This document shows positions 46,191 to 58,969 of a stretch of 64,000 bases of DNA, one piece after another (position 1 is the first letter of the stretch; every line of letters starts with the position of its first letter). Origin of the DNA: Anas platyrhynchos (Eukaryota; Chordata; Aves; Anseriformes; Anatidae); assembly GCF_047663525.1 (NCBI RefSeq), contig NC_092612.1, forward strand, positions 1,459,501 through 1,523,500, in the 5' to 3' direction. The notes beneath the pieces were generated by a model. The model was not told the DNA's origin. It searched no databases and saw only the letters and a program-made list of their open reading frames with translations. A program made the translations under genes and the position numbers.

Positions 46191-49100
46191 ATGGAGGGAG
46201 CGGGGCCGGAGCCGATCCGGAGTGAGGGGGGGGGGGGGGGATTTGGGGTCGGGGGTTTTGGGGTCGGGGGGCGGTTGGTTGTGTCTGGGAGGGGGAGTAT
46301 TTGGGGCTGAAGGGGTTGATTTTGGGGCTGGGGGGGTGTTATTGGGGTTAGGGGGATTATTTGGGGGTGGGGGGTGTGGTTTTGGGGCTAGGGGGGGATT
46401 TTTGGGGGACCAGGGGGGTGTTTTTGGGACCAGGAGGGGTTATTTGGGGGTAGGCGGTGTGGTTTTGGGGCAAGGGGGTTGATTTTGGGGGCATGGAGGG
46501 GGTGTTTTTGGAGTCGGGGGGTGTTTTTGGGACCGGGAGTTGTTTTTGGGGCTGTGAGGGGGTGTTTTTGGGGTCAGGAGGGCATTTTTGGGTCTGTTTG
46601 GGGTTGTTTTTGGGACCAGGGGGTGTTTTTGGGGCTGTTTGGGGTCGTTTTTGGGACCAGGGGGGTGTTTTTGGGGCTGTGTGTGTATTTGACGTTTGGG
46701 TCTGGGCGTGGTGGGGGTGTGTTTTTGGGGCTGGGCCGTGCTGCTGTTGCCCCCCCAGCACTTTTGGGGTCCCCTGGCTATTTCCAGCCCCCCCCCCAAA
46801 ACCCCTCCCAGCTGTGGGACCCCCCCACACTCATTTAGGAAAGGGGAGAGCTGGAATCCTCCCTCCCCACCCCAAAAACTGCCAAAAGCCCGGCTTTCCT
46901 TTAACAACCGTCCTCCGAGGGGGCTACGGGCACCCCAAACCCCCCCCCCCCGAGCCTGGGGGGGTGACGGGGGTCCCTGTGCCCCCCCAGATGAGCGCCT
47001 CACGGCGGATGAGATGGATGAGCGGCGGCGGCAGAACGTGGCCTACCAGTACCTGTGCCGCCTGGAGGAAGCCAAGCGGTGAGGCTGGACCCCCCCCGCT
47101 TCAAAACAGACCCCAAATTTATTTTTTTTGGGGGGGGGGGGGAATGGGAACAAGCCCCATGGGGTGGGCATCCCCCTTCCCCTGTTACGGGGTGACCCCG
47201 TAAGCACAGAGGGAGGGGGATGAGTCCCCTTTGGGCGCACTCTTCCCTTTTGGGGTGGTGTTTTTGGGGTCTGTGACCCCCCCCCCCTCCCAATTTCCCC
47301 CCCCAGCTGGATGGAGGCCTGCCTGGGCGAGGAGCTGCCCCCCCCCACGGAGCTGGAGGAGAGCCTGCGCAACGGGGTCCTGCTGGCCAAGCTGGGCCAC
47401 TGCTTCGCCCCCGACGTGGTCCCTGCCAAGAAGATTTATGACCGAGACCAAACGCGGTACAAGGCAAGTCCGTGGCACGTTGGGGGGGGATGTTCCTCAG
47501 GGCCTCCCCCCCAAAAAAAAAATCCACAGGTTTTGAGGCATCTGGGCAAAGTTTGCATGCAAAAAAGGGCTTCTCACGCAGTGTAAAAGGAAAAAAAATC
47601 AGCAAAAAGCAAATTTGTTGCTCTGGTAGCTGGGGGGGGTGGGTTTTCTCCTGGCTTTGGTGGCTGTGGGGCTTCCTCGGGGGGGGGGTGATCCAAAAAT
47701 TGGGGGAAGGGGCTGATGGCAGCGCCTTGGGGTGGTTTGGTGATGCAGGGCCTTGTCCCAGGGGTGCATTTTGCCTTTTTTTTGCCCCTAACTTTGGGGT
47801 TTTGGGGTTTGGGGGAGACTGGGGGGGGTCCCAGGAGCTTCAGCCTGGCTTGATTTTTTTTTTTTTTTTTCATTCCCCCCCCCAGGCGAGCGGCCTCCAC
47901 TTTCGGCACACGGACAACATCAACCACTGGCGCGATGCCATGAGCCGCGTGGGCCTGCCCTCGGTAAGGTGTCCCCGGTGCTGCCCCCCTCCAAAAACCC
48001 CCACTACGGGTGGGGGGGGGGCTTCGTCTCTCTCCCACCCACCTTTGGGACCGTTTTCTTTGGGGGTTGGCTGCTTTTTGGAGGGGTTTGGTGGTGGCAT
48101 TTGGTGGCACTCACAGCCGCCTTGTCACTCTGGCAGCTCTTCCACCCGGAGACCACCGACATCTACGACAAGAAGAACATGCCGCGGGTGGTCTACTGCA
48201 TCCACGCGCTCAGGTGGGTCCAAAATTGCAGCGTTTCTCCCTAAAACGGGGCTCATCGTGGTGGCACCGGGGCTGCCGCGCTCCCCTTTTCCCAGCCTGG
48301 TACCCGAAGGACTTGGGGCAGGGAGGGAGAAGCGAGGCTGAGTGCTCACGGCGTGGATCTGCTTCGTCTTCCAGCTTGTACCTCTTCAAACTGGGGCTGG
48401 CCCCGCAGATCCAGGACTTGTACGGGAAGGTGAACTTCACAGGTGAAATTCATGAAGCTCTCAGGTCCCTCTGTGGGATGGGGGGAGGGAATAAAGAGGT
48501 TTTGGGAGCTTCCCCAAAGCTTTCCCAAAGCTCTTTGGTGCTGCTGGGGGTTTGCTGCGCCCCTCGGGCTCACCAGGGGGGCTCTGCTGTGGTGTGGGGC
48601 CGGGCGGTGACCCCTCTGCTCTGCTCCAGAGGAGGAGATCAACAACATGCAGCGGGAGCTGGACAAGTATGGCCTGCAGCTGCCTGCCTTCAGCAAAATC
48701 GGGGGCATTTTGGCCAACGAGCTCTCGGTGGACGAAGCAGCAGGTGAGGAGGTCCCGGGGGAGCGGTGCTGCGCGTTGTCCTGCTGCCAAATCCGCCAGC
48801 TGGTGCAAAAAAAAACCCAAACCTGGTGCCCTAAGAGACACCACGGCCTCACGCTTCTCCATCCCACCCCGTCCCCAGTCCACGCCGCCGTGCTGGCCAT
48901 CAACGAGGCGGTGGAGCAGGGGGTGGCGGCGCAGACGATGGAGGCGCTCCTCAACCCCAATGCCATGCTGCTCGACCTGCGCCCGGTGCTTTCGGGTGCC
49001 TACCAGGAGGTGCTGCACCGGGCCAAGAGGGAGAAGGGCAGCAACGCCAGGAACAGGGTGAGGATGGCACCAAAAAAACCTGCAAGGGGGGTGGGAGCCC

Positions 49101-52100
49101 ACCCCGTTGGAATTTTGGGGGTAAAAAGTGACGGGGAAGGGTTTCTCTTTTGGGGCTGGGGGAGGCAGGTTGGGAAATGGGCCCAGAGCTCAGCAGGGTG
49201 GAAAGCTCATGGGGGGCACCCTGTTTGCAGCACCTGCGGGCGATTCCGGACGGCGAGGACATCTACGACCGCTGCCTGACGCAGGCTGAGATACAGGGGA
49301 ACATCAACAAGGCGAACGGTGAGCACGGTGTTCCTGCTGGGGGGGCCCCAGGGGGCTGTCCCGGTGCTCCAGGAGAGCCTGGGTGGGGTGGTGGGCGCCC
49401 AGACAGGAGCTGGGTGCTCACAGCTGGCTGGGTGCGCGTTCCCGAGGAGAAATCAGTGGGATTTGGGCAGGCTGGTGGTCTCAGCCGCAGCTTGCTTCGA
49501 TCTTGGAGGTGTGACCTGGCCTCTCTCCTAGTGCAAGGAGCTCTGGAGGACGTGGACGATGCCCTGGAGAGCCAGGACGCGCTGGCGCTGTACCGTGCCC
49601 TGCAGGACCCCGTCCTGGCCCTGCGCCACCTCCGCCGGGACAACCTCGACCGCTACCTGGAGCAGCTCGGCGCGGACCGGCAGCAGAAGACCCTGGTAGG
49701 AGGGGCTGGCACCCCATAGCTGTGGGTTCCCAGGGCCAAGCAGGACCTGGGGCACTTGTAGATTCCCCCCCCACCTTTTTTTTTTGGCAGGAGCTGGGCT
49801 ACGTGGAGCTGCTGGAGCAGGAGGAGGTGGCCGCGGGCATCGCGGCGGCGAACGAGAAGGGCGAGGAGGAGCGAGCCAGTGAGTGGCCGCGGCGCACGGC
49901 GCGATCAATTCCTCCCTGGCCGAGCTCCGCGGGGAGAAAATGGGGGCACGGCCACGTCCTGCAGCCCCTGGTGTCCCCTGGTGTCCCCCGCAGTGCTGCA
50001 GGCCGTGAGCCGAATCAACGCCGCCATCCGCCGCGGGGCGCCGGACAAAACGCTGGAGGCGCTGATGGAGCCGGCGGCGCAGCTGCCCACCGTGCACCCC
50101 CTCGCTGCCCCCCTGTACCAGCACCAGCTGGCCCTGCTGCAGCGCCAGCACCCAAGGGTGAGGGTTCCTCTTCCCAGCGCTTCCCGCACGATTTTGGGGG
50201 CTCTGGGATGGGGTGAAAGGGAGCGGTGGGGTTGTGCAGGGGCTCAGCGTCTCCGCTTGCCCTGCGCAGGGCGAGCTGGTGCAGGAGGAGCTGTTTGTGG
50301 CCGTGGAGATGCTGTCGGCCGTGGCGTTGGTGAACCGAGCCCTGGATGCCGGGGACCCCGACGGGCTCTGGAGCAGCCTGGTCAGCCCTGCCCTGGGGCT
50401 GTCGGATGTGGAGGATGGAAATGCGCAGAGGTAAGGAGGTGGCGGTGGAGTGATGATCTGGGGAGATCCGCTGGGAGGGGACAGCCAGGGATCCTGGTGG
50501 TGCTGGGGTTTGTTCCACCAGCTGCCTCGCTCTGTGCCTCCTTTATCCCACCAGGGAAACGAGGCAGCTGCTTCTGGCAGAAGTCCTCCCTGCTTAAAAC
50601 GCTTTAAGCCATCACCCCATGTCCCTCCTGCAGGTATTTTGACGACTTACTGCAGCTGAAGGGCCAATTTAGGGAAGCAGGAGCAGAATTCCTGACCTGG
50701 AATGACGTTCAGGACTGCGTGAACGCCACCAATTCAGCGGTGCAGGACGAGAACGACAGTGAGTGCCCGCGCGGCGCGTGCCTGAGCAGATCCTTCTGCA
50801 AATCCCCGAGAGATCTGGTGTGGGGAAAGACACCAAAAAACCCTGTGTGGTGCTGGGGGGCTGAGCCGTGTGTCCTCCCCTCCTTGCAGGAGTCCTCGCC
50901 GTCCGGCTGATCAACGAGGCTCTGCTGCAGGCGGACCCCCAGAAGACGCTGGCGGCGTTGCTGCTGCCCGCGGCCGCCCTGCCCGGTGTCACCGCGGCCG
51001 CCGCTCGGCGCTACCACCATGTCCTCACCCGGGCACGGGTGCTGAAAGCCCAGGTGGGGTTGGGAGCCTCAGGGCACCGAGGAAGAGGCACCCGGAGGGC
51101 GATGTGGCGTAAAAACCACTCGGGTGGGGGCTCCCCAGCTTGTTAAACCCCCGTCTCTCCACCCCGCAGGCCACCAAGGACGACAGAGCTGTCCTCTGGT
51201 GGGAGGAGATCCAGAGTGGGGTCTGCAGGGCCAACGAGGACGGGGTGGCAGCGAGGCGCAGTGAGTGCTGCCCATGCTGTGGGAGTGGGGAGCTGCTGGG
51301 TGGGAAGGGGTCACCGTCAGCCCCCCCTCTGCTCCCGCAGTGGCTCTGGGCACCGCTGCCATCAACCAGGCCATCAAGGAAGGGAAGGCAGCGCAGACGC
51401 TGCGGGTGCTGCGCAACCCCGACGTGGCGCTGCGTGGAGTGGTGGATGCCTGTGCCGCGGCGTACCAGGAGCAGCTGGCGGCGTTGGCAGCCACCAAGAG
51501 GCAAGCAGGTAAAGCTCGGGGGAGCCAAAACCCTCCTGGGGGGGATGGGGTCCTGGGGTGCTTCCCTGTTCCCAAGGGAATGGGGTCCTGGGGTGCTTCC
51601 CTGCCCCAGCAGCCCCATGGGGGTCCCCAGCAGCTCTCCATCGGTGCGCAGGGAACACGAAGCCCCTCTGGGTGCAGCACAGGCTGCAGGATGGTGCCGA
51701 GTACTTCCTGAGCCTGCAGACCTTCGAGGGCAGCTGGGAAAAGCCACGCGATGGCGAGCTCTGCACCACGCACCTGAGCCGGGAGGAGATCCAGGTCCGG
51801 GGGGCAGGGGGACGGGCGGATACTGGAGGTGCCATCAGGTTGTGACCCAGTGCGTTGTGTCCCCGCAGTCGGTCATCACCCAAGTGACCTCAGCGCACGA
51901 CCGTGAGCGCCTGTGGGCGTCCCACGTCCCCTTCGTGGTGAGGCTGCAGGCTCGGCTGCGAGGTTTCCTCGTCCGCCAGCAGCTCGCGGCGCGCTGGCGC
52001 GTCCTGCGGGAGGAGCAGCCGGCCGCCCTCCGGATCCAGGTGAGGCAGGCGGGATCCGTCCCACTGCTGCGTTTTCCTTGGGGTTTGGGGTGCCTGGAGC

Positions 52101-55100
52101 AGTGAGCCCGTGGTGCGTGGAGCACCGGGTGCCGGCTGCTGCGTGCGTTCAGCAGCCAAGGCTTACCTCGGGCGCTGTGAAGCGCTGACAAGGGGAGCGC
52201 AGGGCTTGTTTTTCTCCCCGCAGTCACTCAGGGCTCTGGTTTTGTCTCTTCCGTGCTGGGTGTTGTGGTTGTGTTGTCTCGTGCGCTCTCCAGGGCACCA
52301 GCTGGATGTCGCAGTGGCCTCATGCGGGTTGGTAACAGTTCTCTTCTCTCTCCAGGCTTGGTGGAGGGGGCAGAAGCAGCGCAGAGCTTACCTGGAGCGC
52401 CTGCGCTACCTGCGAGCCCACGCGGATGCTGCGGTCAAGGTCAGCCGCCCCTCTTTGCCCTCTGCTCCCACTTCCACATCCCTACCCACCGGCGTTTCCC
52501 TCTCTGCCTGGTAAAAAAGGGCACTGAATCGACGTCTCTCTCAGATCCAGGCGGGTGTGAGGATGTGGCAGGCTCGGAGAAGGTACCAGGAGAGGCTGCG
52601 CTACTTCAGGAGGAACGTGAGTGGTGGCTGGGGGCTGAGAGCGATGCCCACCGCCGTGGTGAGGTCCTGGGGGCCCCTGAACGCGTGGCCAAGACCCCAG
52701 TGTTCGTGGGGTGGCTGGAGAGGAGAGAGAAGCTGCTGCATCCTTCTGCAGGGCTTGGGGGAAAGAAAAAGTGCCCGGTGTGTCTGCGTGCCAGGCTGGT
52801 GGGCTCTGGGGAGGGTGAAGAGAGAAAAATCTCTCTGATTTGTTCAAAAGCCAGCAGGGTCTTCGAGATCCCCATCAGGGGGGAGAGAAGGGTGAGGGGA
52901 AGGTGCCTGCTGCCCGTGGGCATGTAAAATGCAGCACTTGCTGGTGTGCAGCACCTGAAGAGGCTGAGGGCAGCGTCCTGAGATCCCTGTGGGGTTTGGG
53001 GTGCCCCCACCACTGGCACCAGTGGGTCCCCGGTCCTGGCACTGCCCGGCTTGCTGCAGGGCTGCATCCCCCTCCCCTCGTTTGTCTCGGCAGGTTAAAG
53101 CCGTGATTAAAATCCAGGCTTTTGTGAGAGCCAACAAGGCCCGCGGGGATTACAGGATGCTAGGTACGTGCCTGCTTGTCTCCCCCCTCCGAAATGACCC
53201 CGGTTAATTGGGGAGGGGACCCTGCCCCTCTCCGCTGGGGGCCGTGGTGCTCACGGGGCGCCGTGCCCGGCCGCAGTCCACGCCAGGAGCCCGCCGCTGA
53301 GCATCGTCCGGCGCTTCATCCACCTGCTGGAGCAGAGCCAGCAGGACTTTTGGGAGGAGGCCGAGGTGCTGCGGCTGCGGGAGGAGGTGGTGAAGAGGAT
53401 CCGGGCCAGCCAGCAGCTGGAGAGCGACCTGGACCTCATGGACATCAAAATCGGGCTGCTGGTCAAGAACCGGATCACGCTGCAGGTCGGGAGCGCGGCG
53501 CCAGCTCCGTGGCTTCCCCGTAGAGGCTGGGCTGAAATCAGAGCTTGCCACGGCCGCCCTGTCCTTGTTCCAGGAGGTGGTTTCCCACTGCAAGAAGCTG
53601 ACCAAGAAGAACAAGGAGCAGCTCTCGGAGATGATGTCCCTGGACAAGCAGAAGGGGCTCAAGGCGCTCAGCAAGGAGAAGCGGCAGAAGCTGGAGGCGT
53701 ACCAGCACCTCTTCTACCTGCTGCAGGTGAGGCTGGCGATGCTCAGACGTGCCCAGCACGACGGGAGGACCCCAATCCCACACTTCTGGGGCTAATTGGG
53801 GTGCTCCCCGTCCCTCCCCGCAGACCCAGCCCGGGTACCTGGCCAGGCTGATCTTCCAGATGCCCCAGAACAAGTCGACCAAGTTCATGGAGTCGGTGAT
53901 CTTCACCCTTTACAACTACGCCTCCAACCCCCGCGAGGCTTACCTGCTGCTCCAGCTCTTCAAGGCGGCGCTGCAGGAGGAGATCAGGTGGGTGGCCGGG
54001 GGGGTGCCCCAATTTGGGGACAAACTCAGAAAAAGCCTGGAGACGTCAGCAGGGACATGGTGCTTCCCTCCAGCTGCTGGTTCCTTGCCTCTTCTCTGTG
54101 CTGGAGGACAACTGAGGTGGTTTCTCCTCTCTTTCCCACCTCCCCCCCCCAGGTCCAAGGTGGATCACATCCATGACATCTTGATGGGGAACGCCACGGT
54201 GATCCGCCTGGTGGTCAGCTTCTACCGTAACGCCCGCGGGCAGAACGCCCTGCGGCAGATCCTGGGCGGCCCGGTGCAGGAGGTGCTGCAGGACAAGACC
54301 CTGAGCATCCGCACCGACCCCGTGGACATCTACAAGGCGTGGGTCAACCAGATGGAGTCGCAGAGCGGGCAGAAAAGGTCAGGAGCAGGGGAAGGGAGCT
54401 CAGCCCAGCCACAGGGGGGACGGGACGGTGACGGGGACCTTGTCTTCTGCTTGCAGCAAGCTCCCGTACGAGGTCAGCCCCGAGCAAGCCCTCAGCCACC
54501 CCGAGGTCCAAAGACGGCTCGATATTTCCGTCCGTAACCTTCTTGTGACGACAGACAAGTTCGTCTCTGCCATCACCTCTTCTGTAGACAAAATCCCGTA
54601 TGTATCCGAGGGGAGGGCTGCTGGGCACGGCCCCGCAGGGCTCTCAGCTGGAAGGCGGCTTCAGCAAGGCCCTAGAAAGGGAGCTTGGGCCATGGGGGGG
54701 CTGCTCATCCCATTATTGAGCTACCAGCAAGGAGAAATCCCAAAAGAATCGGTTCCTGCTCTTCCACTAACGCCCTGTTGGGTTGGTGCTCTTTGCCTCT
54801 GAGTTTGAGCGCTTTGCTGTTGGTGTTGGGTGCCTGCGAGGAAGAAGCTGAGCGTTGAGGGAGTCCCAGGATGAAGGCTTTTAGGGAGATTTGGGCTGGC
54901 AGCAGGGCAGGAGAAGGAGCTGAGGGGCGATGCGTGCTGACAGACCTCTCCCTGCCCTCTTTCCAGCTACGGCATGCGCTATGTGGCCAAAATCCTGAGG
55001 ACATCCTTGGCTGAGAAGTTCCCCAGAGCCTCGGAGGAGGAGGTCGACAAGGTGGGGACCTGTGCTCCCACCCCGCGGTGCGAGGACGAAGCAGCCTTCC

Positions 55101-58029
55101 CTGCTGAGCTCCTGCTGTCCTGTGCCCTAGGTCGTGGGGAACCTGCTCTACTACCGCTTCATGAACCCGGCCGTGGTGGCCCCCGACGGCTTCGACATCG
55201 TGGACATCTCGGCGGGGGCCACGCTGCACCCCGAGCAGCGCCGCAGCCTGGGCTCCGTGGCCAAAGTCCTGCAGCACGCGGCCGCCCGCAAGGTCTTCGA
55301 GGGGGAAAACTCCCACCTCTGCGGGGTCAACCGCTACCTGGAGGACACCCACGCCAAGTTCAGGTGGGTTTTGGGCACGGCACCGGGTTGTGAGGAGTGG
55401 CAGTGGTGTCCCTGGTGCTCAGCGCTGCCGTCGCCGGTCCCGCAGGAGGTTCATCGCCGCTGCCTGCCGCGTCCCCGAGCCCGAGGAGAGGTTCAACGTG
55501 GACGAGTACTCGGAGCTGGTGGCGGTGGCCAAGCCGGTCATCTACATCACCGTCGGGGAGCTCATCGACACGCACAAGGTGAGGGCCTGAGGCCACCTGC
55601 GAGTGAATCGGTTTGGTGTAAAACGGCCTCAGGAGGTCCACGCGGTGCCAAACTGATGCAAGCTCCTGGTTCCCTGGTGATTTCTGTTGTCTCCCTGTTG
55701 TCCCCAACTGCTAAATCAGGGCATTGGTGTCCCAGATCCCACCCGTGCAACTTCGTAATACCCAGCAGAGACCATATTTTGTGGATTCTTTGCTGTTTGT
55801 CTTCCCCTGAACCTCCTAACTTTGCGCACAAGAGGGGATTGCCAAAGGACTTCCACATTCGCATCATTCCCTGGGGGCTTTTGATCGCAGCCCTGCTCCT
55901 TCACGCACCCCTTTGACTCTACTCCCTTGCACCCCCCAGCTCCTGCTCGAGCACCAGGACTCCATCGCCCCGCACCACGGGGATCCCCTGCACGAGCTCC
56001 TGGAAGACCTCGATGAGCTTCCCACCGTCCAGTCCCTCATCGGTGCGTAGCTCCCTCACAGGACGGAGGGGAGGGATGCGTGCTCTTGGTTTTTGGCTTT
56101 GTGGTGGTTTTTTTCTCCCCGTGGTGGCTCTGGGCATGACCCTGAGCTGGGCAGGGGATGCCGGCTCCGTTCCCCGACCCCGCTCTGCTCTGTGCCCCCC
56201 AGGGGAGAGCGCTCCCAGCCCAGTGGAGAGCAGCGCTGAGGCCGTGCTCGCCCAGCTCAGCAAGATGGAAATCTCCCTCACCCTCACCGGCAAGCCGCTG
56301 CTGGAGGCTGACAGCGAGGAGAGCGACGCCAGGAGCTTGCTGCTGAGGTGAGCACGGGCTCCTTGGGGACAGACGGACCCCACAGCCCAGCCTGGTCAGG
56401 ATCTTGGGCATCTCTGGGGGCAGGAGGCTTAAGGAGAGCAAAAAAATCCCTTGGAAGGCACCTGAATAACCTGCAGCGGTGTGCAGCAGGCACCCAACCT
56501 CTCTCTTGTCCCCAGCACCAAGCAGATGCTGGTGGACGTGATCCAGTCCCAGCCAGGAGAGTCCCTGCCAGAGATCCTGCGGACACCGGCATCAGATCTG
56601 GAGGTAGGATGGGCATGAGATGATAAAATCACCCAGGAACGAGGCGAGCAGGCTGTGAGCACTGCGCTGTCCTGCCTTGCTCCACGGCTTGGCTCCTGCT
56701 CGTGTGCTCCAGCAGCATCCAGCTCAGTTTTTTGGAGAGCCTCGGGTCAAAGCTGGGGCTGGAGCTGGTCTGCTCCATCTGCTGGTGTCCCAATCCAGTC
56801 CCTTTTGTCAAACGTCCCCCTCCTGGTCCCCAGGAAGCCTCCCACGAGCACCTGATGCGCAGGCGAGCGCTGCGGGACGCCCAGACCCCTGAGAAGCTGA
56901 AACGCAACCGCTCGCTGGCCGCCAACAGCCAGCTCTCCGTGGAGGAGAAGAAACGCAAGATCATCCGCAACCTGCGGCGCCTGGAGAGCCTGGGGCTCGT
57001 GGATTCTGCTCATCAGTACCAGGGGCTCGTTAACGAGCTGGCCAAGGTGGGTTGGGGCTGGGGTGGCCGTTCAGGTGCGCTCGGGGGAAACGGGAGCTCC
57101 CCGTGAGCTCCGTCAGCTTCAGAGGCTTCGTTTTCCTCCAGGACATCCGCAACCAGCGGCGCTACCGGCAGCACCGCAAGGGCGAGCTGCTGAAGCTGAG
57201 GCAGACCCTGCAGGGCCTCGACTCCAAGACCCTGTTTTATGAGGAGCAAATCGATTACTACAACCAGTACATCAGGACCTGCCTCGACAACCTGGCGGCC
57301 AGCAACAGGTGCGTGTACAGCTGTTTTGCAAGGAAAAACTCCAATAATTAAAATACACGTGTGATTTTATGTTCCCAGCTGGATTTTGTGATGAGAAATG
57401 GGGATTTTCCCCGTGGCTGGAGCTGAGCGCGTGCTCCCTTCTCTTTCCAGGGCCAGCGGGAAGAGCAAGAAGCTGCAGCCGCTGCGCTACACGGCAGCAC
57501 GGCTCTTGGAGAAGGGCGTGCTGCTGGAGATCGAGGAGCTGCCCGTCAGCCAGTGCGTACCCCTGCCCCCAGGGAGAGCCGTGGCAGCGCAGAGCTCGGG
57601 CACAGGGAGGGAGGTGGCAGCTTTAGCCGTGTTTTTGGGGCTGCAGTGGATGCGTGACCCCCCCTCTGTGGTCGCCTCCCTTCCCTCCAGGTTCAAGAAC
57701 GTCATCTTCGACATCGTGCCCTGCGAGGAGGCCGGGAGGTTCCAGGTGAAAGCCAAATTCATGGGGATCGACATGGAGAGGTTCCAGCTGCACTACCAGG
57801 TGGGGAGCTGGGGGCTGAGAGGGGGGTCCTGCCCCAGGAACGGGGCAGTTGTGCTGTGGGGAAGCCTCCCCCTGCCCCGTTTTCCCCCCCGTGGTGATGT
57901 CTACCCCTCCTGCAGGACCTGCTGCAGCTGCAGTACGAGGGCGTAGCCGTCATGAAGATGTTCGACAAAGCCAAAGTCAACGTCAACCTGCTCATCTTCC
58001 TCCTCAACAAGAAGTTCTTCAAGAAGTAA
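46191..58029 (+). CDS. IQGAP3: IQGAP3, Ras-GAP-related cytoskeletal scaffold
   Basis: Thirty-eight exons join in frame to 1642 aa (human 1631): 46191-46221, 46991-47078, 47307-47463, 47886-47963, 48137-48213, 48375-48442, 48630-48743, 48879-49057, 49231-49318, 49532-49695, 49791-49878, 49994-50157, 50270-50430, 50634-50758, 50890-51053, 51170-51260, 51341-51508, 51652-51794, 51869-52039, 52356-52439, 52545-52616, 53094-53163, 53277-53485, 53574-53726, 53824-53987, 54153-54377, 54457-54597, 54967-55051, 55131-55363, 55446-55578, 55940-56042, 56203-56347, 56516-56603, 56834-57046, 57142-57308, 57451-57552, 57691-57799, 57916-58029. Domains: calponin homology (about 34-150, binds actin), IQGAP coiled repeats, WW (about 677-705), four IQ motifs (about 735-845, for example VVRLQARLRGFLVRQ), GAP-related domain (about 990-1290; YYRFMNPAVVAPDGFDIV), RasGAP C-terminal domain ending LIFLLNKKFFKK. 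It binds active Rac1/Cdc42 without GAP activity and promotes proliferation. Intron 3 uses a GC donor. Confidence 0.97.
46225..46720. repeat. G-rich GGTGTTTTTGGGACCAGGGG minisatellite in IQGAP3 intron 1
   Basis: About 500 bases of GTTTTTGGGG(C/A) units with G runs of 3-9 on the coding strand, starting two bases after the exon 1 donor. It can form G-quadruplexes. Confidence 0.9.
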
Positions 58030-58945
58030 CAGGAGAGGGGGGGGACAGGGGGCACTGGGGGCGATGCAAACCTGCCAGGGCCCCTCTTTTCTGCGTGCAT
58101 GCAGCGTGCTTCTGCTCCTGCAGCAAACGGCCTCGAACTGGGGGAACGGAGGGTTTGGGCACCCCAAAATCCCACCTGTGTGCGCCCAGGAGCCCTGCAA
58201 GAGCAGAGGCTGCAGCTGCTGTGGCTTTGCAGCGTAGCTTTTTAAAAAAAATTAACCTAGATTTGGGAGATGCTGAACGGTGTCGTGGCCGTTCGGTGCC
58301 CGTGTCGCTAACGGCTGGCTGCTTGAGGACACTACGGAGCTCTGGACACTAGGCACGATTTTTAGTGATGCAATCAAGGTTTTCTAATTTTTTTCTTTCA
58401 CTATTTAAAGATGGGGAAGGTCAGAGCGAGGCTCGCCTCCCTCTCTGCACACTCCCTATAATATAGAGGCAATAACGGCTCCTGCGGACGCCCCTGCGCT
58501 GTTCGCTAGTAAATCAAGTGCAATAGGTGATCTCCTTTTGATTTTTTTCCTCCTTTTTAGCTGAATTTCAGTGCCTGCTCTCTAACTGAGGGGGGTGGAG
58601 TGGGATCGCTCCTTCTAAGACTGCCACGGCTGCTCTTAAAGCACTTTCTCCAGGAGCTCCTGCCCCATTTCAGGGATCTGGAAGGAGCTGGTACTGGTCC
58701 CAGGCAACCTTGGGAGCATTTTTTAGGACCTGAGGCAGTCCCTGTTGCTACTTCAGCTCCTGAAATGAGGATGAGCCCTTGCCTGGGCTCAGCGGTACCC
58801 CAACGTGATCTGTCTGTCTTGTCTTGAGAAGGTTTTTACGTTTTGTCTTGTCTGTGAGGTTTTCATGGATTTCCTTTCTCCGGTAAAAGCTGTAACCGTT
58901 TTACCCCTCCTCTGCCTTTGCTCATTTACTTTAAATAAAGATGTA
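58030..58945 (+). other. IQGAP3 3' UTR
   Basis: It runs from the TAA to AATAAA at 58934-58939, followed at 58950-58962 by a genomic A run. It is moderately AT-rich at 58380-58560. No other exon was seen. Confidence 0.75.
58934..58939 (+). terminator. IQGAP3 poly(A) signal
   Basis: AATAAA about 905 bases after the stop, the first on this strand. Confidence 0.7.
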
Positions 58946-58969
58946 TAATAAAAAAAAAAAAACTGCTCT

